This document shows positions 1-9,866 of a DNA stretch of 64,000 nt, in pieces. Origin of the DNA: Harmothoe impar. Taxonomy: Eukaryota > Annelida > Polychaeta > Phyllodocida > Polynoidae. The stretch lies in contig OX381707.1 of NCBI GenBank assembly GCA_947462335.1, forward strand, positions 65,490,816 to 65,554,815, given 5' to 3'. The position numbers and the translations under genes were made by a program. How positions within the stretch are numbered: position 1 is the stretch's first letter; each line of letters opens with the position of its first letter. The notes under the pieces were generated by a model. That model was not told where the DNA came from. It saw only the letters and a list, made by a program, of their open reading frames with translations, and did no database searches.

Positions 1-1009
1 ATGTTGGCATTATGTCCCTACACAATCTATGGGAATTGATGCACCAACATTGTTGAAACATCAGTGAGACATCAACCTATAATTCTGGAGCCTGAATGTC
101 TGAATAACCTAATTGGAATATCAAAATTGCCATATACTTCCCCTCTGAAATGTGATTTTAGACAAGGCCTTAAATGAGCAGTGTAATGTAGCTGATTTGA
201 AAATAGAAATGACATTGCGATTCTTCCGGCGTATCATGATGGACAAAATTACAGACAAATGATGTACTGTATTGGCCCATGTCAGCGTCATGCACAATAA
301 ACAGTGCTACTCTTACCAACGAATACAAACCAATAGAGACCTCATCATGCATGAATAGCTATAAATTGAGGTGGACATCTCAAAGTAGGTGGTTGACTCT
401 AGGTGGAACTACCCTGTATCAGCTAAACCTGTATGAAGAAAAGCTCTTTTGCGAAGTTTCATTCTGATGAAGGCATAACATTCTGACCTCAAACTATAGA
501 ACAACAGTTAGTTGTGTGTCAATCTCATCATTGACAGAATATTGCTCTTAAGAAAATCACTTCGTGTGGTAGAATACTTTATAAATTTAGCAAAATATTT
601 ACCCATCATTATTACACACCCGCCATTGACAGTTAACAGGCCTGTGTGTTGGTGACCGTGTAATGGCTTAGCCTCTGCTTTGCCAAAAAGGCCATGTGTG
701 ACCATGTCTGGACAATACAGTAGCTGACACAGCGTATAGTGTCGTAAGCTGAAGGAACATGAATCACCAGGAAGCCAGACACCCCTCCTCGACAACGGCG
801 ATATCAGTCCTTATTTATTGCATTTGCCATATTTTCTGCTTTGTCTCATATCCTCTGCACACTATCAGGGAAAGATGGCATTACCTTTATAAACTGTTCA
901 TGAATATGCTACTGGTTCTATATATATAACCATTGTTCATATCGACAATGTATTTCCCATTGTTCAGCTATGGAAGTCTATGAGTTTAGGGGGGTATACC
1001 CAGCTAAGA
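1..1009. other. Non-coding DNA, no gene seen
   Basis: AT-rich sequence with only short reading frames that lack family motifs, codon bias or paired splice sites. I see no RNA gene, terminal inverted repeat or tandem array here. Confidence 0.5.
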
Positions 1010-1140
1010 AGAAAAGGTTATTTTACGTTAAAATAACGTTATAAAACTTTATATAACGTTATGCCATGGTAAGGAGGCTTATCAAAACGTTAAATAACGT
1101 TATATCACGTTATAAAATGTTGTATAACGTTTTTTGTTCA
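1010..1140. repeat. Dispersed AACGTT-rich repeat, copy 1
   Basis: The motif AACGTT recurs many times in about 120 bp, mixed with TTATATAACG and GTTAAAATAACG. A related segment lies at about 61139-61250 with the same order of parts: TTATTTTACGT, then AATAACGTT, then GATAAGGAGCC or GGTAAGGAGGC, then a T-rich run and TTTACTGG or TTCACTGG. Two distant copies with the same internal order suggest a small dispersed, probably non-autonomous element. No clear terminal inverted repeat or target duplication was found. Confidence 0.45.
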
Positions 1141-1429
1141 CTGGGTATGATATCCTTGCAGTTTCTGGATATAATTATTCTGATTCAAAACACAATTTAT
1201 TTTGATTGTACTAAAACATATTCCCATAAAAAGGAAATGCATTATTTTAAGTCTAAACAATATTGCTCATACACCTCTATAACCTTATTTATTTTGCAAA
1301 CATGGTTTGATTAGAGATCGCTGAAATAGTTTATTGGACTAACAGAGGTTTGTAAATGCCATAATTATCAGCTTTAAAATGTAGAAATTTAATCTGATGG
1401 TTGCTGTTTTGGATCACATTAAACTCATT

Positions 1430-1745
1430 ATGCTTCCCAACATCACACCTTTAACCTGTTGCTCTTTTCCCTTCTGTCATTTGATAATGAGACCATAGAA
1501 TTAAACATTCAGGGCTGTTATTGAAAAAACCTCAGCAACCATCACAATTGGCGTTTTGACCTGTAATCCCATTGTAGGACTGCCTTTACTGAAGTGGCTT
1601 TTTAAAATTTGTTAACTGTTTTCATGTTGAAAGTAAATTCAGCATATCATGTAACATGATCATAAGGTTTATTCATAGTAATTGTAGCACAGGGTCGACA
1701 TCCTTTTCTTGCTTTTGTCATATTTTCTGATAGCAGGTATCCAGC
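1430..1745. repeat. Duplicated non-coding block, paralogous to 11060-11385
   Basis: This segment aligns by eye with 11060-11385. Both contain, in order, a GTAATC run, a GAAGTGGCTT or GAAAGTGGCTT run, AAAAT.TGTTA, a GTGATCA or ATGATCA run, then ACAGGGTC and a TTTTC.C..TT.TC run. Divergence is high, so the duplication is old. I see no coding frame conserved between the copies. Confidence 0.45.
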
Positions 1746-1779
1746 TACCAGGTATAAGGTGCCCAGCAATCATTACACA

Positions 1780-2700
1780 TATTTTCAGTTTTATCCTTTA
1801 TAAATTGCAATCATGTATCACACCACAGTATCGTATTCTAAAGCAGCCCATCCCAATCAAAAACAGAAACTTCTCCCTCCACCCGCCATTCCCTAACAAA
1901 ACTGTCTGGAAATGGTTCTTGTGATCCGTTATTAAACACAGGGTCATCTTTCAGTACTGATTTATTCTTTCCCTTCAAACAAACGGCATTTCTGCTCATT
2001 TTTGTGCATTTCTGTTGTTTCTTATGTATTATTCTGTTTCTGTTCACAGATTGACATTAAACTCCATTTGAAATAAAGAATGAGATTGTTGGAGGCACAT
2101 GATATGGGAATGTTTACAAATTATGTCACCAGCTCGGGGTGAGGAGATGGAGTCTTTGGGCATAGTGGCGAAATATACCCCAGGCCATACCCTTCTATCT
2201 AGGAAGATTTCCCTTCATTCATATCTAGGCTAATATCCTAAATTTTCCATCAAAGTCTGGATCATAAGAGCTCTTCGCTCTCATCGTAAATACACAGTTT
2301 GACAAGGAAAACACTAACCCAAGCAAGCAGAATCACATAGTATTGCGACATGGAAATTATGGACAAATAATTTTCTGACACGTTTATCAACTATCTCTTC
2401 TAGTTTTGCCATAGACTGACAGACATTATGAGGCTGAAGATTTTATGATCATCCGTTTTTTTGCTCAAACACCCAGGAGACTAGTATTGGCCCCTGTGGC
2501 AGACATTGCCATTACTTGGCAGAAATTGGAGTGAGCTGGATGACACGAGGCACGGTCTGGTCCGTACTGACTGCCAATTCTGTCTTGATGTGTCATTTTT
2601 TCCCCTCTGGTTCTTGTCCTATATAGATCAGGGTATGAGGTTAGAAGGATCGCAGTAGATGTTCTGGAACAGTATAGAACATGAGAGTATGAACTTCAAT
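1780..2700. repeat. Tandem duplication unit 1, contains an empty insertion site
   Basis: This unit is paralogous to about 3325-5260. Shared landmarks in the same order include AAATTGCAATCAT, CACCACAGT, GTTCTGTTTCTGT, CACAGATTGACATTA, TTTATGAT.ATCCGT and GGCAGACATTGCCAT. At 2511-2512 it carries GCC-AT-TACTTGG, which is the uninterrupted form of the site where the second unit has a 1,040-bp insertion. No conserved reading frame is evident, so the unit is probably non-coding. Confidence 0.6.
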
Positions 2701-2939
2701 ATTATATTAGTAATAATATATGAGGTAATAAACGGTAATTATACTGGAGTCTTTAAAATGTGAGAATGCAGTCATTATCACGTGCATATATATATACTAT
2801 GAGAAATAGGGAATAAGTGTCGACTTGTAAATCTACGACAACCAACGCTGATGGTTTTCAAAATACTTATCATAACCAACCATTGGGTGTCTCAAAAATG
2901 TAGATTGATAGTTAGTGTATATGCCCCGCTCCCTTAATT

Positions 2940-3110
2940 TCTCCAGTTAAGTACTCTTATCCTATAAACTGTCTTCATCCATTACAGACAATGTTACAAA
3001 ACATGCTCTCATTACACGAGTCAGTAATTATTGTGACACCATTATTCCAATAGTGGCTCATTTATAGACTAGAACTTCTGCAGGATACATGAAATGACCA
3101 GAAAGACCAG
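2940..3110. repeat. Duplicated block, paralogous to 15755-15875
   Basis: Landmarks TTACAGACAATG, CATTACACGAGTCAG, a CCATTA run and TTTATAGACTA followed by CTTCTG.AGG recur in the same order near 15755-15875. This is a further sign of old local duplication. No gene is seen. Confidence 0.4.
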
Positions 3111-3324
3111 ACAGGAAATGCGATATGATGCCCAGGAATCTTTGTTACTTTGAAACATTGCATGTCTTTGGTGATGTCACACATCTATCATCTTACATTG
3201 TCTACACAAGCCACACTAATCTAACAGTCAGCATTTTCATTATGGGAGGAATACTGTATTTTAGAAAATCTTTTTTTTTCATGATAAAATACTCTATAAA
3301 TCATAACTATTTTCGTCCTTCGGA

Positions 3325-5260
3325 AATTGCAATCATACATGTGTTGCACCACAGTGTTGTATTCTAAATCAGCCCACCTCAATCTCTAACAGGAGACTGC
3401 TCCCTTCACTCACATTTCCCTAACAATGATAAAGGGATTGCGGAACACAAAGAAATGCTTTCAAACTGTCAGGAAATGGTATTTTGGACCTGTTATTAAA
3501 AACAGGACCATCTTTCATTACTAATTCATTCTCTCAATTTAAACAAACAGTGTTTCTACTGTTTCTCGTATCACTTCTATTGTTTCTTGTGTATTGTTCT
3601 GTTTCTGTACACAGATTGACATTACACTCCATGTAAAATAAAGTTGCTGAAGGTGCAGTATTCTATGGGAATGTTCGCAAATGACGTCGACAGCCAGGCA
3701 TTGGGGCCTTTGGGTATTGTGACCCAGGCCATATTATATTGCTATCAAGTCTAATTCACCTGGAATAGCAGCAAGGGGTTTACAGTTAAAGTAGAATCAT
3801 AAGGACTGTCACCTGTCACAGTGAACACAACGTTTGGCAAGGAAAACACAGATCCAGGAAAACAAATTCTCCCAAAGCAGCGACAGGAAATGATGGATAA
3901 AATTATATTCTTATGACTGATTCAACTCTCCTGTCTAGTTTTGTAATAAACTGACAGGTATTGCGAGACTGAACATTTTATGATTATCCGTCTTTCTGCT
4001 CTAATACTCAGGAGACCAGTGTCATCCCTGTGTGGCAGACATTGCCATCACAGAGAGAATAAACCGAGTCACAAGGGGAGTCCAGGCTATAAAAAGAGAG
4101 CCAGGGTCCCTTTGGCTCACTTTTCACACTGTCTGACTCCCCCTTCTAACAGCCTTGACTCCTTTTCAATTAGATCAAACAGAGTCCATGTCAGCTGAGG
4201 TGAGTCAATGGTTACCTGGACTCCCTAAGGGAGTCACAGAGGTGAGCATACAAAACGGAAATAGGAAACCCACTAGGTGACACTACTGTACAATGACTGT
4301 AATGCCTTCTAGCATATATGTTAAGATGCCATCTGACTCTGTTTCTAATCAGAGTCAAGGGTCCCTACTCCCTTTTCCCCCAAGGAAGTCAAACAGTTGG
4401 TTACAGTTAAGCCTGCTAGGTGGTAGCACTATACCTAAAATGGTAATATTCTGCATGCTCAGATCTCTAGATCCATGTTATTTGTGACATTGATAATTAT
4501 GCTGATACGTGTATATCATTGTAGCATCAACATGTAATGTCAGAATTACATTTTATGAAATAATTACAGTTAATTTAAAACTGTAGCATAAGCATGATGT
4601 ATAAGGTATAGACACCCAATTTGCAGCAACATGAGAAAGTTAAATCCCAAAAGCTCATATGTTCCTTTGTATATTAACTAATGTGCTCTGAGGGATCTTT
4701 CTGAGATCCCTCCACCTTGTGAGGCATTGCACCAACATAATCTGATAATGTAGAAACATCAGCTAGGGAGACAGCTATTGAAATGGTTATATAGAGGGTT
4801 AGGGGGTAGGAATTACCTATAAATTATGACTCTCTATTCCAAAGGAGCCATCCTGTGCCTAGACTCCCTTTCTAAAGGGAGTTGCAGCATAGACCTGGAC
4901 TCTGTCTGTAGCGGGGAGTCATAAAAGGAAGTCATTTTGGAGGCAAAACCTGGGCTCTCTTAAGGGAGTCACATAACTCCCTTTTATGGGAGTCAGGTTC
5001 ATCAAGAGAGTCAGAAAGAGAGTCAGAAAAGGGAGTCATTCTGGAGGCAAGCCTGGACTCCCTTTTGACTCGGTTTCTTCTCTCTGTGATTACTTGGCAG
5101 AAATTGTAGTGAGGTGGATGACAGGGGGCAGGGGGCAGGGTCTGGCCCATACTGACTGTCAATTCTGCCTTGATGTGTCATTTCTTCTCTCTCTGGTTCT
5201 TGTCTTTTCTATAGGGATCTGGGTATGAGGTTGGAAGGGTTACAGTGAGTTTCTGGAAAA
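3325..5260. repeat. Tandem duplication unit 2, interrupted by an inserted element
   Basis: This is the paralogue of 1780-2700. Outside 4049-5088 the two units can be followed side by side, and the flanks of the insertion match unit 1 on both sides. Unit 2 also has a small extra segment near 3430-3460. No conserved coding frame is seen. Confidence 0.6.
4049..5088. mobile_element. Non-autonomous DNA element, CACAGAG termini, 2-bp AT duplication
   Basis: The element is 1,040 bp. It starts CACAGAGAGAATAAACCGAG and ends with a near-perfect inverted match of about 38 bp reading CTCGGTTTCTTCTCTCTGTG. The dinucleotide AT lies on both sides (4047-4048 and 5089-5090). The paralogous site at 2511-2512 has a single AT and no insert, so boundaries and target duplication are read directly. 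The interior is made of many diverged GGGAGTC/GACTCCC motifs in both orientations, with no transposase frame. ISL2EU-type elements are reported to duplicate AT, but assignment to that superfamily is only a guess. Confidence 0.8.
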
Positions 5261-5376
5261 GTATCAGGAATAATTATGTTACACAATGTATTTAGTCACT
5301 GTAGCTATCATGATAGATGGAGTAATGCATACTATTTAAATACTAAATTCATTATATTACATATGAGACTTAAGTA

Positions 5377-5547
5377 ATTGGTCAGTAATTTATAATCACT
5401 GCTTAATCCGGGCGCGCTCACATGCCACCCTTGCACGGCAACAGTGACGTCATATGAATTAGCATAATCCCTACTACTTAAGCCCTCCTGCCCGCCGGGC
5501 GGTCACTCTTACACTTATCCGACGCAGGACGCGTCTCCTCTCTTTGT
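5377..5547 (+). repeat. Split direct repeat A1 of element 1
   Basis: These 171 bp are identical by eye to A2 at 10130-10300. A1 begins ATTGGTCAGTAATT and ends CTCTCTTTGT, 29 bp before the gag ATG, so it holds the 5' untranslated region and presumably the promoter. I see no strong TATA box. Confidence 0.93.
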
Positions 5548-5576
5548 TCTACCACCGCCTCGGCCGCACCGGCACT

Positions 5577-6875
5577 ATGAGTCAGAGTGAAGGTGAAGAG
5601 GACAAAGACCAACCAGGAGGGAAAAAGCTCACACAGAAGGAGCTTCTCCACCGATTCGAACAGCAACAGAAAGACCGGCTGGACGAATTCAACACGAAAA
5701 TAGAGGACATGGGGAGTACTCTAAAGCGGCTGGCCGAAGCCGTCCTCCAGGGCCCAAAACCCCCCCCGCCTGCCGAGACACAGGAGGAGAGGGTAGCACG
5801 GGAACTACGGGAGGCAAAGGACCGCCAGGACGCGGAATTAGCTGCGACCGCCCGAGCTGCGGCAGAAGCGGAAATAGCTGCGACCGCCCGAGCTGCGGCA
5901 GAACGTAAGGAGGCCGAGAGACAGGTCGCCGAGCAGGCCGCGAGGCACGACGCAGCGAGGCAGGAGGCAGCGAGGCAGGAGGAGGCACGGCGGGCGCAAC
6001 CAGGCAACGGCCCGTACACATGGCCGTACTCCTGGCCCCCACAATGGCCGGGAGTGGGCCCCCACCCCCCGCCACCCCTACCACGGCCACCCCACCCACA
6101 GCAGCAGCAGTTCTACCCGGATTATGCCAGCGCCGCGGACAACCCAGGGCAGCGTCTAGTCGACATTCTACACATGGCGGCGCAAGACACAAGGCCAGGT
6201 AACAACCCCTTCATGCATGCCCACCACTACGTCACAAAGGGTGACAGGAGGGAAAAGACCGGCCCCGGCGAACTGAACTTTCCTGATTACTTGTGGGGGA
6301 TCTTTCAATATCATGACAACCCCAATACCCCAGATATAGACAAGGTAGAAATTATGAAACACCTCCAGGCCATAACAGACGATGTACGGAGGGGATATAG
6401 ATGGGCAAATGTCAGGGCGTGGTCAGAGGAGCTGATTACAGACATAAGAATAACCCCCATGTCTTGGCAGAGCCCAGGTATCGATCTTATGAGAGTCAAG
6501 ATGGCTAATTCTAGCCCGCCTGACTCCGCAAACCTTCTTGACATAGGTATAACAGGTACAAATGTAAGGGCAGCTACCGTCGCTAGTACTAGCGTCGGCA
6601 GCGGCTCAAAGGTAACCACAGCAGCATGCCAGTTATATGTAGTAGCGCCGGATATCCTGGCGGCAAAACCCAGTACCCCATGTAGGGAGTTCAATAAAGG
6701 GACGTGTAAATTGGGGGGCGACCATACAGCCTCCGGCTATAGACGCCAACATGTCTGCAATTGGTGCCTCAACAATGCGGTTGAGGCCCACTTCCACGGG
6801 GAAACAGAGTGTAACAAAAAAGGTAGGGCGGAAGCAAACAAAGCTGCAAAAAACGCCCGGCCGGCGGCCCAGTAG
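5577..6875 (+). CDS. gag: Gag-like protein of Ngaro element 1
   Basis: The ATG at 5577 has A at -3 and is chosen because the frame upstream has no other ATG. The product is 432 residues. Residues about 10-140 are Glu/Lys/Ala/Arg-rich and probably coiled-coil, and include a 36-bp direct repeat coding AEIAATARAA-type units. Residues 145-190 are Pro-rich. The C-terminal part (about 368-412) has a Cys/His cluster: CREFNKGTC, then HVCNWC, then HFHGETEC. The Gag of element 2 has the same cluster, and it is probably a nucleic-acid-binding knuckle. Gag should coat the element RNA. The last codons carry the frameshift signal into pol. Confidence 0.88.
   Translation: MSQSEGEEDKDQPGGKKLTQKELLHRFEQQQKDRLDEFNTKIEDMGSTLKRLAEAVLQGPKPPPPAETQEERVARELREAKDRQDAELAATARAAAEAEIAATARAAAERKEAERQVAEQAARHDAARQEAARQEEARRAQPGNGPYTWPYSWPPQWPGVGPHPPPPLPRPPHPQQQQFYPDYASAADNPGQRLVDILHMAAQDTRPGNNPFMHAHHYVTKGDRREKTGPGELNFPDYLWGIFQYHDNPNTPDIDKVEIMKHLQAITDDVRRGYRWANVRAWSEELITDIRITPMSWQSPGIDLMRVKMANSSPPDSANLLDIGITGTNVRAATVASTSVGSGSKVTTAACQLYVVAPDILAAKPSTPCREFNKGTCKLGGDHTASGYRRQHVCNWCLNNAVEAHFHGETECNKKGRAEANKAAKNARPAAQ
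5590..5598 (+). promoter_or_regulatory. Candidate 5' splice site inside the gag start
   Basis: AAG|GTGAAG lies five codons after the gag ATG. The break falls after codon position 1, matching the phase of the acceptor at 8886/8887, so joining would place the gag ATG in frame with the recombinase. The site is a moderate match to the animal donor consensus. No transcript evidence is available. Confidence 0.35.
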
Positions 6876-6890
6876 AGGGTGGTCGCCGGC
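6848..6890 (+). promoter_or_regulatory. Putative -1 ribosomal frameshift signal, gag to pol
   Basis: The heptamer A AAA AAC (6848-6854) is in the correct phase for the gag frame. After a 5-nt spacer, 6860-6869 pairs with 6881-6890 to give a 10-bp GC-rich stem (one G-U) whose 11-nt loop contains the gag TAG (6873-6875). GGGT at 6877-6880 could also pair with ACCC at 6898-6901 as a pseudoknot. The pol frame is open only from 6827, after a TAG at 6824, so a -1 shift has to occur between 6827 and 6875. The heptamer is in that 49-nt window. Function is inferred. Confidence 0.8.
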
Positions 6891-8869
6891 AGGTAGTACC
6901 CAATCCCAAAACAGGTTATGTAACACAAAGCCCTAAGGGCGGAGCCGGCAACAAGTCGACCCCCCCCCCCCACAGCGGCGCACGTAACAACACCCCCGCT
7001 GTTGTATTTGATTCCCACTCAAAGGTCAATAAGGCAGCTACTCTCTCCACCAACATACTTAGAGGTGAACCCACTTTAAACGGCAACGAATCAAACATAA
7101 TCCTACAAACAGTAGAATATGAGATAGATGTCAAAAAACAAGGTCCCCTCGAGTATAAACCATTTGTTGACACTCACTGGCCTAACTTTTCATCCGAGGC
7201 ACAGGCCGAGTTCCCCGAGATAGCTAAACTCTATGACACAGTAAAAAGTTACGGCCTCCCAAACTATATGGGCGCCAAAGTAAAAGTAGAATCAGGCTTC
7301 AACGTGGAGGTATGGGAACGGGAACTTGTCAACTACCATGATAAAGAGATATGCCAATATCTGGCATATGGTTGGCCAAGCTCTTACTGCAGGGAAAAAA
7401 TCCCAACAACTAGTACCACTAATCACGGCCCCGCTAATGATTATCCTGACCACGTCAGGGCCTTCATAACTAAAGAGCTGGGGAAAGGTACCCTAATAGG
7501 CCCATTCGCCCAACCCCCCTTCGAGCCCTGGTCCCAAACCAGCCCCCTCCTAACCAGAGAGAAAAAGAACTCATTAAGTAGAAGGGTAATTGTGGATCTA
7601 TCATATCCCTCCAATGAAAGCGTAAACGATGGTATCCTTAAAAATAACTTCCAGGGAAAAACCATAAGCTACACATTACCAACCATCACAACCCTCACCG
7701 ATATAGTCATAGAAAAGGGGGCGGGCTGCCACATCTTTTCAACAGATTTATTGGCAGCATACCACGAGATGCGTCTAGATATCCTAGACCTCCCTCTAGC
7801 AGGCATAACATATGACGGGTTATATTATTGTGACGCGGCACCAAGTTTCGGGTCACGCAGCTCATGCTCACACATGCAACGTGTGTCATTAGCGGTAGGT
7901 CACATGATGGCCAATAGAGGTTATCCTATCCTATGCTACATCGATGATTACGCAGGTGTGACAAAAACAAAACAGGAAGGTGAAGTGGCTCTCAGCACAC
8001 TTGTAGGCCTAGCCAAAGAACTAGGCCTGGAACTAGCTGAAGAAAAGACCGTTCACCCCTCCACCCGGGTAGTTTGGTTAGGTTATGAAATAGACACCGT
8101 AAAAATGTCAATTTCCATTCCAAAGGTAAAACTCAAAGAGGTCACTAAAGAGGTCACAAAATGGCTGAAAAAAGCCGTAGCTACAAAGAAGCAGTTACAA
8201 AGGTTATCTGGGAAATTATTCCACATAGCGACGGCGGTCCCACCTGCTAGGACATTCCTAAACAGGGTACTGAAGGCTCTCAGAGCCGCCCCCGCTAGTG
8301 GAGTAATGGGAATCCCACTAGACATGAAACTAGACTTGCGATGGTTCAACATGTACGCAGCACAGTGTAATGGGGTCCACTTGATGCCGGAAAAAAGACA
8401 AGTATTCGACATTGAGTGCGACTCCTGTTTAGAAGCTGCAGGGGCCTACAGTAGCTCCGAATACTATGATGTAGTGTACGGTCCAGAATGGACCACCAAT
8501 CATATAAGTCAAAAAGAAGCAATTAATCTAGTACTCGCACTCAAAACACTAGGTAAAACAGCCCCCAGGGGCTGCGAGATACGTGTGGCAACGGACAACA
8601 TGAGTTCAGCCGCATCTCTCTCGTCGGGCCGCGCCATAGATGAATGGCTCGGCGCCTGCGCGAGAGAGGTGTGGTTGTTCGCTGCCACGCGTGACGTCAG
8701 GGTGGTGGTCGAGCACCACCCGGGAGAAACCATGATATTAAGTGACGCCCTGTCCCGCCTCCACCTGGGCGAGCCCTTTGTATCGATAGCGGCCAGAGAG
8801 GTGGCCGCGCGCGGGCTGACACGTGTCACCCCGACCCTCACCAGAGACATATGTACCCTTAGCTTATAA
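6854..8869 (+). CDS. pol: Pol: reverse transcriptase-RNase H of element 1
   Basis: The frame is -1 relative to gag and has no ATG until 7268. Residues encoded before 7268 (for example THWPNF and KSYGLPNY) align with element 2 Pol (DAFWPR, RNSKLPNH), so they are translated, and the product is probably a Gag-Pol fusion (about 671 Pol residues). Conserved RT blocks include RRVIVDLSYP, FSTDLLAAYHEM and PSFGSR. The catalytic motif CYIDDYAG is at 7934-7957. RNase H follows with its acidic residues in ECDS, QKEA, ATDN and LSDA. No protease or DDE integrase is seen. The enzyme should copy element RNA into DNA. The frame ends at TAG-type stop 8867-8869, overlapping the open YR frame. Confidence 0.92.
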   Translation, partial: RPAGGPVEGGRRQVVPNPKTGYVTQSPKGGAGNKSTPPPHSGARNNTPAVVFDSHSKVNKAATLSTNILRGEPTLNGNESNIILQTVEYEIDVKKQGPLEYKPFVDTHWPNFSSEAQAEFPEIAKLYDTVKSYGLPNYMGAKVKVESGFNVEVWERELVNYHDKEICQYLAYGWPSSYCREKIPTTSTTNHGPANDYPDHVRAFITKELGKGTLIGPFAQPPFEPWSQTSPLLTREKKNSLSRRVIVDLSYPSNESVNDGILKNNFQGKTISYTLPTITTLTDIVIEKGAGCHIFSTDLLAAYHEMRLDILDLPLAGITYDGLYYCDAAPSFGSRSSCSHMQRVSLAVGHMMANRGYPILCYIDDYAGVTKTKQEGEVALSTLVGLAKELGLELAEEKTVHPSTRVVWLGYEIDTVKMSISIPKVKLKEVTKEVTKWLKKAVATKKQLQRLSGKLFHIATAVPPARTFLNRVLKALRAAPASGVMGIPLDMKLDLRWFNMYAAQCNGVHLMPEKRQVFDIECDSCLEAAGAYSSSEYYDVVYGPEWTTNHISQKEAINLVLALKTLGKTAPRGCEIRVATDNMSSAASLSSGRAIDEWLGACAREVWLFAATRDVRVVVEHHPGETMILSDALSRLHLGEPFVSIAAREVAARGLTRVTPTLTRDICTLSL

Positions 8870-8886
8870 CAATCATTTCTTTACAG
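8862..8886 (+). promoter_or_regulatory. Candidate 3' splice site for the YR mRNA
   Basis: A branch-like TTATAAC and the pyrimidine-rich ATTTCTTTACAG end at AG 8885-8886. The next base is position 2 of an Asp codon. Element 2 has a similar tract (TTTGTCTACTTCCAG) at the equivalent place and in the same codon phase, also splitting an Asp codon. A phase-compatible donor exists in element 1 at 5592/5593. Splicing is an inference. Confidence 0.5.
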
Positions 8887-9866
8887 ATCTGGCGGCGCAC
8901 CCTCTGTATCTTCAAAGCCGCCAAACATTGTTAGCCGCCGTCAGCGGCCCTACCAGATTAAACAGGGAGAAACAACGTGATAAATTCCTAAAATTTCTGG
9001 CGGAACTCAATGTATCGCCTTTCACTCTTACACCACACGTAATTAGCATGTATGTACAACATCTAGCCAATACAATGAAAAGCTGTGCCACTGTACGTAA
9101 TTACCTCTCGGGTGCAAAAATGTATGTAGAATTGCTCCCCGCTGATGTATCAGCTTTCTCACACTTCATGCCTAAGCAGGTGCTTAAAGGCGCTACTCAA
9201 TTATCCACTCATGTACCTAAACAATCGCCGCCTTTATTACCACAGCACTTGTTAACTGTAATACCCTTAATGCAGGCACAGAGACCCGACGGCTTTGTAT
9301 GCGCCGCGGCTCTGTCTATGGCGTTCTTTACCTTTGTGAGGCAGAGCAATGTTGCCGTCACCCCGTCCGCTGACTGGGGGGCGGAGCACACCCTGACCCG
9401 AAAAGACATTCTCCCCTCGGAAGGAGGATTACTGGTGGTAATACACTCCTCAAAGACACACTCATCCAAGGACCCCCCCTTGTGCTTACCAATCCAGCCC
9501 CTACCGGGGGCGCCGGGCGTTTGCCCTGTCAGACAGTACCGCCATATGACACTCCGGATCCCGGCCGGGCCTGATGCCCCGGCTTTCATTAAACAATCGG
9601 ATTACAAACCCTTGACCACTCGCGACTTAATGGCGTCACTACGCCGCGCCATGAATCAGACAAACTTTCCATTTAAGAATGACTTTACGCCCCACTCAGT
9701 CCGCCGAGGGGCTAGCCAAACCGCGGCCCTGGCCGGGGCTACAGTGGAGGAGGTCAAGCAACACGGCCATTGGTCATCATCAGCTGTACACGCGTACACT
9801 CCCACATACATGTATAACCCTGTCCCAAACCTATTGCGGGATGCCTTCGAGTTTGCCAAGCGCTAA
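8887..9866 (+). CDS. Tyrosine recombinase of element 1
   Basis: This is a YR-family recombinase that should integrate the circular DNA copy. The frame is open from 8820, but no ATG occurs before the conserved core; the only near start is a GTG at 8823, not credible in an animal. Numbered from that GTG, the catalytic set is complete: Arg173 (FVRQSN), Lys211 (SSKTH), His291-x-x-Arg294 (HSVRRG), His316 with Trp317 (HGHW) and nucleophile Tyr325 (HAYTP). An N-terminal SAM-like domain spans roughly 45-110. The segment given starts at a splice-acceptor-like site and begins at codon position 2. The stop lies inside repeat B1. Confidence 0.9.

Noticed and set aside
5582..6192. Antisense reading frames of 127-167 codons opposite gag
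   Set aside because: Shadows of a GC-rich, Ala/Glu/Pro-rich coding region; no conserved motif and no counterpart opposite the gag of element 2.
6816..6822. A AAA AAG heptamer as an alternative slippery site
   Set aside because: It is not in phase with the gag codons, and the -1 frame meets a TAG at 6824 directly after it.
8823..8825. GTG as start codon of the element 1 recombinase
   Set aside because: GTG initiation is a bacterial convention; in an animal nuclear context a spliced or recoded start is more plausible.
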